Source: a bacterium
GTDB taxonomy: Bacteria > Cyanobacteriota > Vampirovibrionia > Obscuribacterales > Obscuribacteraceae
DNA: 64,000 bases
Reading direction: 5' to 3'
Assembly (NCBI GenBank): GCA_016124935.1
Contig: WGMS01000017.1
Span: 58,963-122,962, forward strand
The notes below the pieces were generated by a model. The model saw only the letters and a list, made by a program, of their open reading frames with translations. It was not told where the DNA came from and did not search any database. A program made the position numbers and the translations under genes. Below are positions 26,863 through 35,202 of the stretch, piece by piece. Each line of letters begins with the position of its first letter. Positions within the stretch are counted from its first letter, which is position 1.

Positions 26863-27441
26863 CTAGCGGGTCGAGCCGGTGCTGACTCTGCCCTGGCCGG
26901 GCACCATCGATTTGTCACCGCCGCCGAGCTGATCTAACTGTTCGATGAACTGATTCATGAGCACTTTCTTTTCGCCATCGGAGATATTGCTTCTCAGATA
27001 GCTCTCGGAAAGTTGCATGGCAGCTCGGACTGCAGCCTTGCGGGTCTCGGTAATCACCACCTGTCTTTCGTTGGCGATGGCCGCATCGAACTTCTGTTTC
27101 AGACTTTCGATGTCTTTTTCCGTCTGGCTCTGCATCTCTTTCTTCATCTGCTCCGCCACCACTTTGGCTTCGTCGATGATTTTGGCGGCTTCGGCCTCGG
27201 CGTTCTCTACCCGGGCTTTCTGGGCGGCGAGAAACTCCTCGGCTTCGGCTCTGGCTTTTTCAGCAGCGTCAATCGCTTCGTTGATGCGCCTGGCGCGCTT
27301 CTCGACCACGGCAGGAATGATTTTGTTCCAGCCCCAGACTATCAGTCCGGCGAGCACCAGCCAGTTCACCAGGTTGCTCTGAAAGTTGGTCACAGCATCC
27401 ATGATGTTGCCGGAGTGATGTACTTCAGCAAAGAAAAACAT
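26863..27441 (-). CDS. atpF: ATP synthase b subunit
   Basis: 192 residues: a single membrane helix (~19-38) followed by a long Ala/Glu/Lys coiled coil (RINEAIDAAEKARAEAEEFL...), with VITETRKAAVRAAMQLSESY near the end. Its ATG overlaps the TAA stop of b' (TAATG), so b and b' are translationally coupled for hetero-dimer assembly. Having distinct b and b' genes is typical of photosynthetic bacteria and their relatives. Confidence 0.95.
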   Translation of the reverse strand: MFFFAEVHHSGNIMDAVTNFQSNLVNWLVLAGLIVWGWNKIIPAVVEKRARRINEAIDAAEKARAEAEEFLAAQKARVENAEAEAAKIIDEAKVVAEQMKKEMQSQTEKDIESLKQKFDAAIANERQVVITETRKAAVRAAMQLSESYLRSNISDGEKKVLMNQFIEQLDQLGGGDKSMVPGQGRVSTGSTR

Positions 27442-27917
27442 TAACAGGCTTCCTCCAGGGCTCGATGAACCGCAGCCGGCTCGATAGTGACCGCGGCACT
27501 GGTTCCCAGAAGCTTAGAGACTATTTCGGAGACCAATACGGTCTCTTCTTGGACCAGGTCTTTGACCAGGCTCTCTTTCTCTTTCAGGAAGCTCGCTTTG
27601 GCATCATCGAATTTTTTACGGCCTTCATTTTCTACGGCAGCAAGCTTTTCGGAACGAATTTTTTGTGCCTCACCAGTCGACTGGTTGATGATACTTTGAG
27701 CCTCTTCCCGAATCTCGGCAAGCTTCTTCTCGTACTTCTCGACCACGGCGCTGGCATCGTCACGCAGCTCCTGAGCCTTCTTGCCATCCCCGGTGATTTT
27801 CTTCTCTCGACTTTCAATCGCCTCACCGACAGGGGTGAGGAAAAGATTGTCGAGCATCACCATAAATAGGAGAAAGCTCAAAATAAAGATGACGATGGTG
27901 GCGTTTAGCTCAAACAT
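27441..27917 (-). CDS. atpF': ATP synthase b' subunit
   Basis: 158 residues: N-terminal membrane helix FELNATIVIFILSFLLFMVM, then LDNLFLTPVGEAIESREKKI and a coiled coil. This is the b'-type start (hydrophobic helix then P-V-x-x-x-I-x-x-R). Called b' by its position between c and b, the cyanobacterial order. Symbol atpG is also used for this gene in cyanobacteria. Confidence 0.93.
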   Translation of the reverse strand: MFELNATIVIFILSFLLFMVMLDNLFLTPVGEAIESREKKITGDGKKAQELRDDASAVVEKYEKKLAEIREEAQSIINQSTGEAQKIRSEKLAAVENEGRKKFDDAKASFLKEKESLVKDLVQEETVLVSEIVSKLLGTSAAVTIEPAAVHRALEEAC

Positions 27918-27986
27918 TGATTCTCAAATTTCCGTCTTTGAATTAACTTGCTGCCCGTTGCAAACTGAACGTCTCTTGGCGATTAA

Positions 27987-28301
27987 TTAACCGCCAAGAC
28001 CCAGCGGGAACATGTAGAGAAGGATAGCTACAACGAAAGCGAAGAGACCGAGCGCTTCCATAAGAGCGGCGAAGATGATGCCGTTGTTACGGAGGCTGGC
28101 TTCCATTTCGGGTTGACGAGCCATGCCTTCAAGAGCTTTGGAAGCGGCGACGCCGATACCGATACCAGGGCCGAATACACCCACGGCGGCGATACCTGCA
28201 CCGATTCTGGACATTGCTTTGATGAAGGTTTCAGGGTCCATGCCGGCGGCTCCTGCTGCTCCAGCTTGTGCTCCGGCTTCGGCGATTAGTTGGTGATCCA
28301 C
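27987..28301 (-). CDS. atpE: ATP synthase c subunit (rotor ring)
   Basis: 104 residues from a GTG with AGGAG 9 nt upstream. Two membrane helices; the Gly repeat GPGIGIGVAASKALEGMARQPE is the loop and first-helix signature, and the ion-carrying Glu is E82 in ALMEALGLFAFVVA. No Ser/Thr/Gln sodium-binding set follows that Glu, so protons are the likely coupling ion. The first ~24 residues (AGAQAGAAGAAGMD) are an Ala/Gly-rich extension not seen in most c subunits; an internal Met21 is the alternative start. Confidence 0.97.
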   Translation of the reverse strand: MDHQLIAEAGAQAGAAGAAGMDPETFIKAMSRIGAGIAAVGVFGPGIGIGVAASKALEGMARQPEMEASLRNNGIIFAALMEALGLFAFVVAILLYMFPLGLGG

Positions 28302-28336
28302 TTTCTTTATCTCCTGTTTTTATCTGATAACGGCTG

Positions 28337-29110
28337 TTAGTGATGATCGGCTACAGCCATGCCGATATAAATCCCCGTAAGTAGGGCAAAAACAAATGCC
28401 TGAATTAAGGCGATAAAAATTTCGAAGGACATAACCGCCACCGGGGCGATTATGAACGGTACCAGCTTCAATGCCACCATCCTGGTGATCTCATCGGCGG
28501 TTATGACCAGAAGAAGTCGAAGAGCCAGGGTGGAAGGGCGGATGATCAAGTCCAGCCATTCGACCGGGTTGAAGGCGAGCTCTTTGGCGTAGGCGGCGCC
28601 GTGCTTGAAGAAGCCGGCACCCAAGTAAACCACCAGCGAGATCAAAGCCAGACCGAAGGTGACGTTGAAATCAGTAGTAGGGGAGGCAATCTCCCAGGGT
28701 TCCAAATGGGCACCATGACCGAGGTGGGGCCAGCCCGGGAAGATGTACTCGCAGGCAGCCCAGGGGCCGATGCCTATAAGGTTGCCAGCCAGTACGAAAA
28801 GAAAGATACCGGCGATAAGCGGGAAGAAGGGTCGGTAGTCTTTGCCTATTTGACCCTGGGCGAGATCCTTGACGAAAGAGTAGACCCCTTCGGCAATCGC
28901 CTGACCGGCGCCGCCGGGACCATCTTTGACCAGGGCGGGCTTGACTGAAGCCGCTAATAAAAGAATGCCCCCCATGCAGATCCAGGAGAGGGCAAGCGTG
29001 TCGATATGAATAGCGCCTACAGTACCGAGGCCGGGTATCTGTTGTGTGGCGGCATCGCCAATATAGCTTTCAAAGACCGGATTTTCGAGGGTTAGATGTT
29101 TTCCAAGCAT
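28337..29110 (-). CDS. atpB: ATP synthase a subunit
   Basis: 257 residues with about five membrane helices. The essential stator arginine is R198 in ALRLLLVITADE. The usual motif around it is L-R-L-F-G-N; here G-N is replaced by L-V. The FxPLIAGIFLFVLAGNLIG helix and the C-terminal FEIFIALIQAFVFALLTGIY block are conserved. Forms the proton half-channels. Confidence 0.95.
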   Translation of the reverse strand: MLGKHLTLENPVFESYIGDAATQQIPGLGTVGAIHIDTLALSWICMGGILLLAASVKPALVKDGPGGAGQAIAEGVYSFVKDLAQGQIGKDYRPFFPLIAGIFLFVLAGNLIGIGPWAACEYIFPGWPHLGHGAHLEPWEIASPTTDFNVTFGLALISLVVYLGAGFFKHGAAYAKELAFNPVEWLDLIIRPSTLALRLLLVITADEITRMVALKLVPFIIAPVAVMSFEIFIALIQAFVFALLTGIYIGMAVADHH

Positions 29111-29311
29111 TGAATTTTATTTTCCAGACTGAACCCAGAACCGACAGACTCGAAACGGGTCGGTTCTCACTAACGCATGCAAATGATAGCAGATGCCTGA
29201 TCTACTCTGATTCTTAGCGATTTCTGAGAAATGGCCGACAATGCGGTTCAAGCGGGGTTGTCAAATCGGTTTATGAAATCGATTTAGCACACAGTTTCTT
29301 AAGCTGATTTG

Positions 29312-29596
29312 TCACTTTTCGTCAGATTCGTCAGATTCGTCAAATTTATCCGCAGGCCCGCTATGCTTGAATTTTTCAGCGGCTTTGACCATTCGCCAGA
29401 CTCCGGCGCCAAATCCGAGCATTATCCCCAATAGAGTCAGAAAGAAAGACAGAGCTTTGTTTTGTAGCTTTTCGCCTATCCAGAAGCCAAGATAGCCGAA
29501 AAAACATGTCAGGACCACCAGATTCATGCCCCACTGACTGGCGAGAACCCAGCCGGGAGGTGAGCTAGATTTCAGTTCTTCGTCGCTATTGGTCAT
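29312..29596 (-). CDS. atpI: AtpI/AtpZ-like F1F0 accessory protein
   Basis: 94 residues: two membrane helices (~22-45 and ~50-68) with a Gly-rich GIMLGFGAGVWRMVK hairpin, the AtpZ/AtpI pattern. The acidic C-terminus (DESDESDEK) is encoded by a small trinucleotide-like repeat. Lies first in the operon, 201 bp upstream of atpB, as in cyanobacteria. Thought to aid c-ring assembly or ion transport. Confidence 0.85.
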   Translation of the reverse strand: MTNSDEELKSSSPPGWVLASQWGMNLVVLTCFFGYLGFWIGEKLQNKALSFFLTLLGIMLGFGAGVWRMVKAAEKFKHSGPADKFDESDESDEK

Positions 29597-29941
29597 GGAT
29601 CGATTTAAGTGTTTGTTAAGACCTAGTGTAAAGCTCGTTTACCATAATACCTCTTCAATACCTCTACCAATACCCGGCCGCAGCCGAAATAATCCACTGG
29701 CGACACGGGATTCAATGTCTCACACTGCCGGGCAACCGTCTCATAAAGAGTCTTGCCAAGCGAGACAGGCTAAATTTCTTCAAGCGGCAGTTCCTATATC
29801 TATTGATTCCTCTCCCATCCCGACGGCAAGAAAAGAGCGCCATCTAAATATTGGCATGAAAAGACGGGACAACTGGGAATAAAACCAATGGGTTTTGCTA
29901 GACTAAATAACCTGACATAAAGATAAAGGAGTTGTCGAGTA
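29597..29941. other. Divergent intergenic region between atpI and pspA
   Basis: 345 bp, no open frame I can support. It must carry promoters for the ATP synthase operon (minus) and for pspA (plus; AAAGGAG lies before its ATG). It holds three AATACC direct repeats at 29646, 29657 and 29669 (11-12 bp apart) and a small AAACC/GGTTT hairpin near 29882-29895. Confidence 0.6.
29646..29674. promoter_or_regulatory. Three AATACC direct repeats at helical spacing (possible operator)
   Basis: AATACC occurs at 29646-29651, 29657-29662 and 29669-29674, that is 11 and 12 bp apart. Head-to-tail sites one helix turn apart are typical of OmpR/PhoB-type regulators. They are 50-80 bp upstream of atpI and ~270 bp upstream of pspA, so the atp operon is the nearer target. 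No regulator is identified. Confidence 0.35.
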
Positions 29942-30703
29942 ATGTTCCAGCGCATAGCTACGCTGTTCAAGGCCATGGTCAATAACATTCTGGGCAAGAT
30001 GGAAGATCCCCAGATGCTGCTCGAACAGACTTATCAAGATCTGCAGCAAAACTTGATTCAAGTGAGACAGGCAGTGGCCCAGGCAATCGCCACCGAAAAG
30101 CAGATCGAGCAACAGCTCCAGAAGAATAAAGACCAGGCAGCCACCTGGCAGAATCGCGCCGCCATGGCGGTTCAGCAAGGCAACGACGATCTTGCCAGAC
30201 AGGCACTCCAGAGAAAACAACAGTATTCCCAGGCTGCCACCGACTTCGAAACCCAGCTCAAAGCACAAAAAGAAGTCACCGTCAGCCTGCGTCAGAGACT
30301 GACCGAATTGGAGAACGAAGTTCAGAAGTACAACACCAAGAAGCAAGTGCTGATCGCCCGGGACAAAGCCGCCCAGGCTACTTCTAAAGCCAACGAGATT
30401 CTCTCTAAGACATCCACATCCGGTGCCCTGTCCATTATGGACCGCATGGAAGAGAAGGTCGGGGAGAAAGAGGCACGGGCCGCAGCTCTTGCCGAACTGG
30501 GCACCGACTCCCTGGAAGACAAGTTCAAAGACTTCGAAGGCGATGCCAGTATCGAGATGGAGCTTCTAGCCCTCAAAGGCGGCGGGGTTCCACCAGGTGG
30601 CGACCACAATCTGCTCACCCAGGACAAGCCCGGGATGCCGGAAGGCGAGCTGCTTCTAGAAATCAAAGAAGACGCCGAAGAAGCTCAAGAAGTCAAAGAT
30701 TAA
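29942..30703 (+). CDS. PspA/IM30 (Vipp1-like) membrane-stress protein
   Basis: 253 residues, almost all coiled coil. The N-terminal MFQRIATLFKAMVNNILGKM amphipathic helix, the EDPQMLLEQTYQDLQ block and the conserved QKYNTKKQVLIARDKAAQA all fit PspA/IM30. A ~40-residue Gly/Pro/Glu-rich tail follows helix 6. Family members form rings and rods that stabilise stressed membranes; here it would serve the inner membrane. RBS AAAGGAG. Its stop shares the palindrome TTAA (30700-30703) with the convergent tgt. Confidence 0.95.
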   Translation: MFQRIATLFKAMVNNILGKMEDPQMLLEQTYQDLQQNLIQVRQAVAQAIATEKQIEQQLQKNKDQAATWQNRAAMAVQQGNDDLARQALQRKQQYSQAATDFETQLKAQKEVTVSLRQRLTELENEVQKYNTKKQVLIARDKAAQATSKANEILSKTSTSGALSIMDRMEEKVGEKEARAAALAELGTDSLEDKFKDFEGDASIEMELLALKGGGVPPGGDHNLLTQDKPGMPEGELLLEIKEDAEEAQEVKD

Positions 30704-31842
30704 GACTGAGTTCCCAGCTCTTTGCCCATATTGGAAGCGAAATCAAGGAAGTATTCTTTGAAACGTCCTTCTATGATCGCCTGGCGGCAGAGCTGAGCCT
30801 GGCGGATCAAAAATCGTACATTATGTATAGATATAAGAGTCGCCCCGGACATTTCTTTGGCTCGAATCAAGTGACACAAATAAGCGCGGCTGTATTTGGC
30901 ACAGGTGAAGCAGTCGCAGTCTGGATCGAGAGGGCGGAAGTCTTCTCTATAGTCGGCATTTTTGATGGCGATCCGACCGAACGAGGTGAAGGCGGCACCA
31001 TGGCGCGCCAGCCTCGTGGGAGAGACACAATCGAACATATCTATTCCGCAACGAACCGAAAAAACAGTATCCCAGGGTGTGCCCACCCCCATCAGATAGC
31101 GTGGCTTTTCCCGGGGCAGTAAAGGACCGGCGAATAGCACGATTCTTTCTATAGTATCGCGGTCCTCACCAACGGCAACACCACCTATTGCATAGCCGGG
31201 CAGGTCGAAAGAGGTCACCTGTTTAACCGACTCGGCTCTCAGATCTTCATAGATGCTGCCCTGGACGATACCAAACAGTGCCTGGTCACTGGCTCTGCTG
31301 TGCGATTCCACACAACGCGCCAGCCACCTATGAGTGCGGTCCATAGCAGCCCTGGCTTCATCCATGGTGGCAGGATTTTTGACACAGTCGTCGAAAGCCA
31401 TGATGATATCGGCGCCCAGGGCATTCTGAATCTCCATCGATTTCTCCGGCCCGATAAAGTGCCTGGCGCCGCCTTTGTGATCCTGAAAGTGGACGCCATC
31501 ATCGGTAATGCGCCTGAGACTATCCAGACTGAAAACTTGAAACCCACCCGAATCCGTCAGAATAGGCTTTTGCCAGTTCATAAAGCCATGCAGACCGCCC
31601 GCTTTCTTAACCAGTTCATGACCCGGTCTGAGATACAGGTGATAGGCATTGGAGAGCACGATCTCGGCCCCACAGCGCTCCACATCGTCGAAGGTCATGG
31701 CCCGCATTGCGGCATTGGTGCCCACGGGCATGAAAACAGGTGTCTCTATGCGACCATGGGGAGTGGTGATTACCGCGGCCCTCGCCCCGGACCAGGGACA
31801 TTCGGCAACGAGTTCATATTTGATCGAACTGACGGTATTCAA
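30700..31842 (-). CDS. tgt: Queuine tRNA-ribosyltransferase
   Basis: 380 residues. Active-site region LTDSGGFQVFSL with the catalytic Asp, the GGVAVGE loop, the second catalytic Asp in DMFDCVSPTRLARHG, and the zinc site C-D-C-F-T-C plus the downstream His (ATLISIHN). It exchanges the wobble guanine of GUN-anticodon tRNAs for a 7-deazaguanine. TTG start at 31842 with only a distant GGAG. Convergent with pspA; the two stops are built on the same TTAA. Confidence 0.98.
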   Translation of the reverse strand: MNTVSSIKYELVAECPWSGARAAVITTPHGRIETPVFMPVGTNAAMRAMTFDDVERCGAEIVLSNAYHLYLRPGHELVKKAGGLHGFMNWQKPILTDSGGFQVFSLDSLRRITDDGVHFQDHKGGARHFIGPEKSMEIQNALGADIIMAFDDCVKNPATMDEARAAMDRTHRWLARCVESHSRASDQALFGIVQGSIYEDLRAESVKQVTSFDLPGYAIGGVAVGEDRDTIERIVLFAGPLLPREKPRYLMGVGTPWDTVFSVRCGIDMFDCVSPTRLARHGAAFTSFGRIAIKNADYREDFRPLDPDCDCFTCAKYSRAYLCHLIRAKEMSGATLISIHNVRFLIRQAQLCRQAIIEGRFKEYFLDFASNMGKELGTQS

Positions 31843-31935
31843 AACGATTTACTGAAACTCCGGACACAGTAGATAGAAGAGTGTAGCAAAAGATATGGAG
31901 CAAGTAGAGAAAATGATTTTCCCGACCGGTCCTTA

Positions 31936-31941
31936 TATAAT
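31936..31941 (+). promoter_or_regulatory. Perfect TATAAT -10 box, 10 nt before an ATG
   Basis: TATAAT ends 10 nt before the ATG of the TPR protein at 31952, with no ribosome binding site between. The -35 region is weak. Predicted transcript start is within ~4 nt of the ATG. Confidence 0.5.
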
Positions 31942-31951
31942 TGACTAGAAA

Positions 31952-33565
31952 ATGACTGGTAAGAGAATCAAAATTCTAACTGTTTTTTTCATGGCTGTCG
32001 CCCCGGCGATGGCACAATCGGCTGCCTTCGCGGCGGCACCGGAAGATGGCCCTGAAAAGAAATTAGTGGGCAGCATCAGCTCGATTCGACAGCGGGTGGA
32101 AAAGGACCATCGCGTCAGACTGGTGGAGGATAAACACAAAGGTCAATCGAGAATCCACTGTTATCTGGTCACCGCCAATCAGACTCTACCTTATGTAATA
32201 AGCCTCGGTTGGCTGCGCACCACCGATTCTGTCCTCAAGAGTAGTGAGCCGAAGAAGAAGAAACACCTAATTCCCCGGGTCAAGCTGCACCTGCCCGGAA
32301 GGCCGAAAGAAACCGAACCGGTTGATATCAATCTCAAAAGCAAGAACCTGCTGGACAGCGCCAGACAGAGTGCTCCATCACTGAATGCGGTGGACGAAAA
32401 CAACTTTATCATTCCCTCTTTGACCGAGTCACCGCTCGATTCATCGAGAAAAGTCGACATTCAATACCTGGCCGCTTTTGATGCCATCGTCGAAAAGAAG
32501 ATGGATAAAGCGGAGAAGCTGCTCGCGTCGGTTCTAGATCAATGTCCGGAAGACGCCAAATTTCAGAACAGCTATGCGGTGGTGCTGGCGCTCAGAGGAG
32601 AATACAAAGAAGCCGGCAAGCATATCGACAAAGCCATCGCCTTGAACGGCAGCTATAGCTTTGCCATCACCAACAGGGCACTCCTGGATCTGGCAAGGGG
32701 CAGACCCAAAGAAGCACTGAAGGCTGCAGATCAGGCCCTGGCGCTGAAGCCGGATTTTCTTCCGACGAAACTGGCAAAGGCAAGAGCCCTTTTAGACACC
32801 GGTCAAAAAGAAGAAGCCCTGACCATGGCAAGAGAGCTGAAGCAACTATATAGTGCCGATTGGCAGACCATGCTGCTTCTGGCCGACGCCGAACTGGCCA
32901 CCAAAAACTTCAAAGAGGCTCGCGAGATCCTTTCGCGCCTTACTGTATTGAGCCCCAATAATTCCGACCTGCTCCTGAAATTGGCCCATGCCGAAAATCA
33001 GTTAGGCGATCTCGACTCGGCCATGAAAAACGCCCGCAAATCTACCCAGGCAGGCGCCCAGGATCCAAGAACTCATATAGCTCTGGGCGACTATCTGAAA
33101 GACAACCGGGACGAAAAAGCGGCATTGCTTCAATATGAAAGGGCTCTTGATTTAAGACCCGAAAGAGCCTTCAAAAAACGAGCGATGTTATCGATCCTTT
33201 CTATATATGTAGGGCAGAACAAACTGGAAGAAGCCTATGAATTATCCGGGCAATGGGTGGACAAGAACCAGGATGAAGCCTTCTGTCACTTCAACCGTGC
33301 CTGGATCGCATCGCAGCTGGATGGCACCGAATATAGAGACACAGCCATAGAAGAATATAAAACAGCCATCAAACTGGACCAGGGTCTGGCCTCTGCCAGA
33401 TACAACCTCGCCCTTTTGCTTTTAAAAGGGGGACAGAACAAAGAGGCGCTTTCACAACTCCAGGCTTTCGTGAAGGACTCGCCGGAAGACAAAGATGTAC
33501 CCCACGCAAGGGAGTTGCTCGGCAAGTTGACCGCGGCGTCGAAAGCAGCAGAGAGCGAACCCTAG
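31952..33565 (+). CDS. Secreted TPR-repeat protein
   Basis: 537 residues: Sec signal peptide (cleavage after AFAAA), a ~170-residue N-terminal region without repeats, then about ten TPR motifs from ~175 to 530 (e.g. AFDAIVEKKMDKAEKLLASV, YSFAITNRALLDLARGRPKE, ARYNLALLLLKGGQNKEALS). Probably a periplasmic or outer-membrane-associated scaffold. The start has no Shine-Dalgarno but a perfect -10 immediately upstream. Its TAG stop overlaps that of the next, convergent gene on CTAG (33562-33565). Confidence 0.88.
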   Translation: MTGKRIKILTVFFMAVAPAMAQSAAFAAAPEDGPEKKLVGSISSIRQRVEKDHRVRLVEDKHKGQSRIHCYLVTANQTLPYVISLGWLRTTDSVLKSSEPKKKKHLIPRVKLHLPGRPKETEPVDINLKSKNLLDSARQSAPSLNAVDENNFIIPSLTESPLDSSRKVDIQYLAAFDAIVEKKMDKAEKLLASVLDQCPEDAKFQNSYAVVLALRGEYKEAGKHIDKAIALNGSYSFAITNRALLDLARGRPKEALKAADQALALKPDFLPTKLAKARALLDTGQKEEALTMARELKQLYSADWQTMLLLADAELATKNFKEAREILSRLTVLSPNNSDLLLKLAHAENQLGDLDSAMKNARKSTQAGAQDPRTHIALGDYLKDNRDEKAALLQYERALDLRPERAFKKRAMLSILSIYVGQNKLEEAYELSGQWVDKNQDEAFCHFNRAWIASQLDGTEYRDTAIEEYKTAIKLDQGLASARYNLALLLLKGGQNKEALSQLQAFVKDSPEDKDVPHARELLGKLTAASKAAESEP

Positions 33566-34764
33566 CGCTGAAGCCAGCCTATCTCACGAAGCACATCCTC
33601 GAGTTCGCCACCGGACCAGAGCCACATATGTACGGCGAATATAGATTGTTCGAGGGTGAGCACCCCGCCTTCGAGCAGAACCCGGCACTTCTTCGCCGCC
33701 TCCAGACGGGAAGTAGAAATAAGCTTGTGCTCTACTAAATACTGCTCAGCGCTCATACCGGAACCTTTCAACTGACCGACTATCTTTTTGAAATCGCTGT
33801 CCGACAAAAAAGAAAGCCCGTGCACCAGCTCTAATAAGCGGGCATCTTCTCGGGGCAGTTCATTCCCGGCTGGGATTTCGGCGACGAAGCTCTCCAGCTC
33901 TTCAACCACCGAATTGCCGGTCTCATCACAGCGCCGCAAGAGATCGACAGCCTTATTCGGACAGATTTTGTTGGCTCTGATCAGATCTTGCAAATCTAAA
34001 GCGGCCTCCACCACATTCTCTCCCACAAGACCGCTCTCCACCAGAATCTGCCCTATCGGCTTGGCTTCCGCCAGGCCGGTCTCGACGGCAGAAAGCAGAT
34101 CCAGCTCGCTGACAAGTTCAGCCAGGACGAAAAACTCTCCCAGACGTAAAATATGATCAGGTCTTATCTTTCGAAGACCACCGAACTCCAGATAATCCTC
34201 CAGAGAATCGCCATGCATCTTGGTAAGCCGGAGGGCACCGACGGCTTGATCCCGGGCGATCTTCTCGTCCCTCAATAAAGTCTGGGCGGTGAGGGCGGCA
34301 TAGGCGACAAACTCGGAGAGCGCTCCTTGCAGAACCAGCACCCGCGCCAATGGCAATCCGGAGCGCTGACTGGCGCTCAAGCCCTTCTCGAGCTTTTCGG
34401 CATCGAGGGTCCCCGAATCTATTAAAAGGTCGCCGAGACTGCGGGTGAACCTATAATACTCGGACTTCCAGCCAAGCTCATCGAGGGCCTGATCCAGGCT
34501 GTATTTTTTGGTCCGCACATAAGAGAGCGCTTGAATTCCCTTGCCTTCCGGCAGAAGGCGCTCCCGAATCAGCGCCTGGACTCTCAAACCGGCATTGAGC
34601 TCCTCTTCGGTGACAAAGCCGTTTATAGACAGAACCTGACCGATAGGCGACTCACTCTGGGAGGCAATATTGAGACAATTGGTCAGACCGCGACGGGTGA
34701 TCAAATCGGCCCGCACCAGCAGATCTCCTATCAAGGCCTGCTTTTTATCTTTGTTTTGTTTCAC
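33562..34764 (-). CDS. Four-copy MshEN-like ~90-residue module protein
   Basis: 400 residues from a GTG. It consists of four consecutive ~90-residue modules (about 11-100, 108-197, 208-294, 309-399). Each begins with a LxxLLVxAxLI-type helix, continues with a PIGQVLSINGFVTEEEL/GQILVESGLVGENV pair, then LQALI / AI / AL helices, and ends in SLDQALDELGW (copies 1 and 4 end in LGW or IGW). The first ~60 residues of each module look like the T2SS/MshE N-terminal (MshEN) nucleotide-binding fold; the last ~35 residues are an added helical part. The same module sits at the end of the Ser/Thr kinase at 49711-51423. No catalytic domain. Possibly a nucleotide- or c-di-GMP-sensing adaptor. Confidence 0.75.
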   Translation of the reverse strand: MKQNKDKKQALIGDLLVRADLITRRGLTNCLNIASQSESPIGQVLSINGFVTEEELNAGLRVQALIRERLLPEGKGIQALSYVRTKKYSLDQALDELGWKSEYYRFTRSLGDLLIDSGTLDAEKLEKGLSASQRSGLPLARVLVLQGALSEFVAYAALTAQTLLRDEKIARDQAVGALRLTKMHGDSLEDYLEFGGLRKIRPDHILRLGEFFVLAELVSELDLLSAVETGLAEAKPIGQILVESGLVGENVVEAALDLQDLIRANKICPNKAVDLLRRCDETGNSVVEELESFVAEIPAGNELPREDARLLELVHGLSFLSDSDFKKIVGQLKGSGMSAEQYLVEHKLISTSRLEAAKKCRVLLEGGVLTLEQSIFAVHMWLWSGGELEDVLREIGWLQR

Positions 34765-35161
34765 TATTTTTAAATTCCAGGAAGAGAAAGAGCCGGAAGC
34801 ATATCGAAAGAGATTATCACGGCGCTCGTTTATATTACAAGCGGCTAATAAGTTTACATATAAACAGCTCGGATTCGCGAAAACGCTTATCGGATCTAAA
34901 AAAAGGAGAAGCTGTATAATTCTAGCGATCTCTGGAATTCCTGATTATACGTTGCTTTAGAGGGGGTTCCGAGGATCACTTTCCGATATAAACGTAGAGC
35001 AGCAAGTACCATAAACGGTGACAGATTTTCTCTGGGGGAAAAGCGGCGAGTATTAGCAAAGAGTTAGCAAAGTGAGTGCTGATGAACGTTTTCGACATTG
35101 ATCGCATATACACTTTATTGTAATCAGGCAAGACATCGCACCGGTTTTAGAACCACAACAC
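34765..35161. other. Intergenic region upstream of smc
   Basis: About 400 bp without a supportable gene. It contains a TATAAT at 34915-34920 lacking a clear -35, and ends in the smc promoter. I see no hairpin terminator or riboswitch pattern. Confidence 0.5.
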
Positions 35162-35190
35162 TTGACACTAAATGGAGTGTGTAGTCTAAT
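35162..35190 (+). promoter_or_regulatory. Near-consensus sigma-70 promoter of smc (TTGACA-N17-TCTAAT)
   Basis: Perfect -35 TTGACA (35162-35167), 17-nt spacer, -10 TCTAAT (35185-35190, 5/6). Transcript start is predicted near 35197. This puts GTG 35203 only ~6 nt into the mRNA, whereas TTG 35221 would have GGGGA as its ribosome site. Confidence 0.75.
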
Positions 35191-35202
35191 GCGGCAGAGG
35201 CA

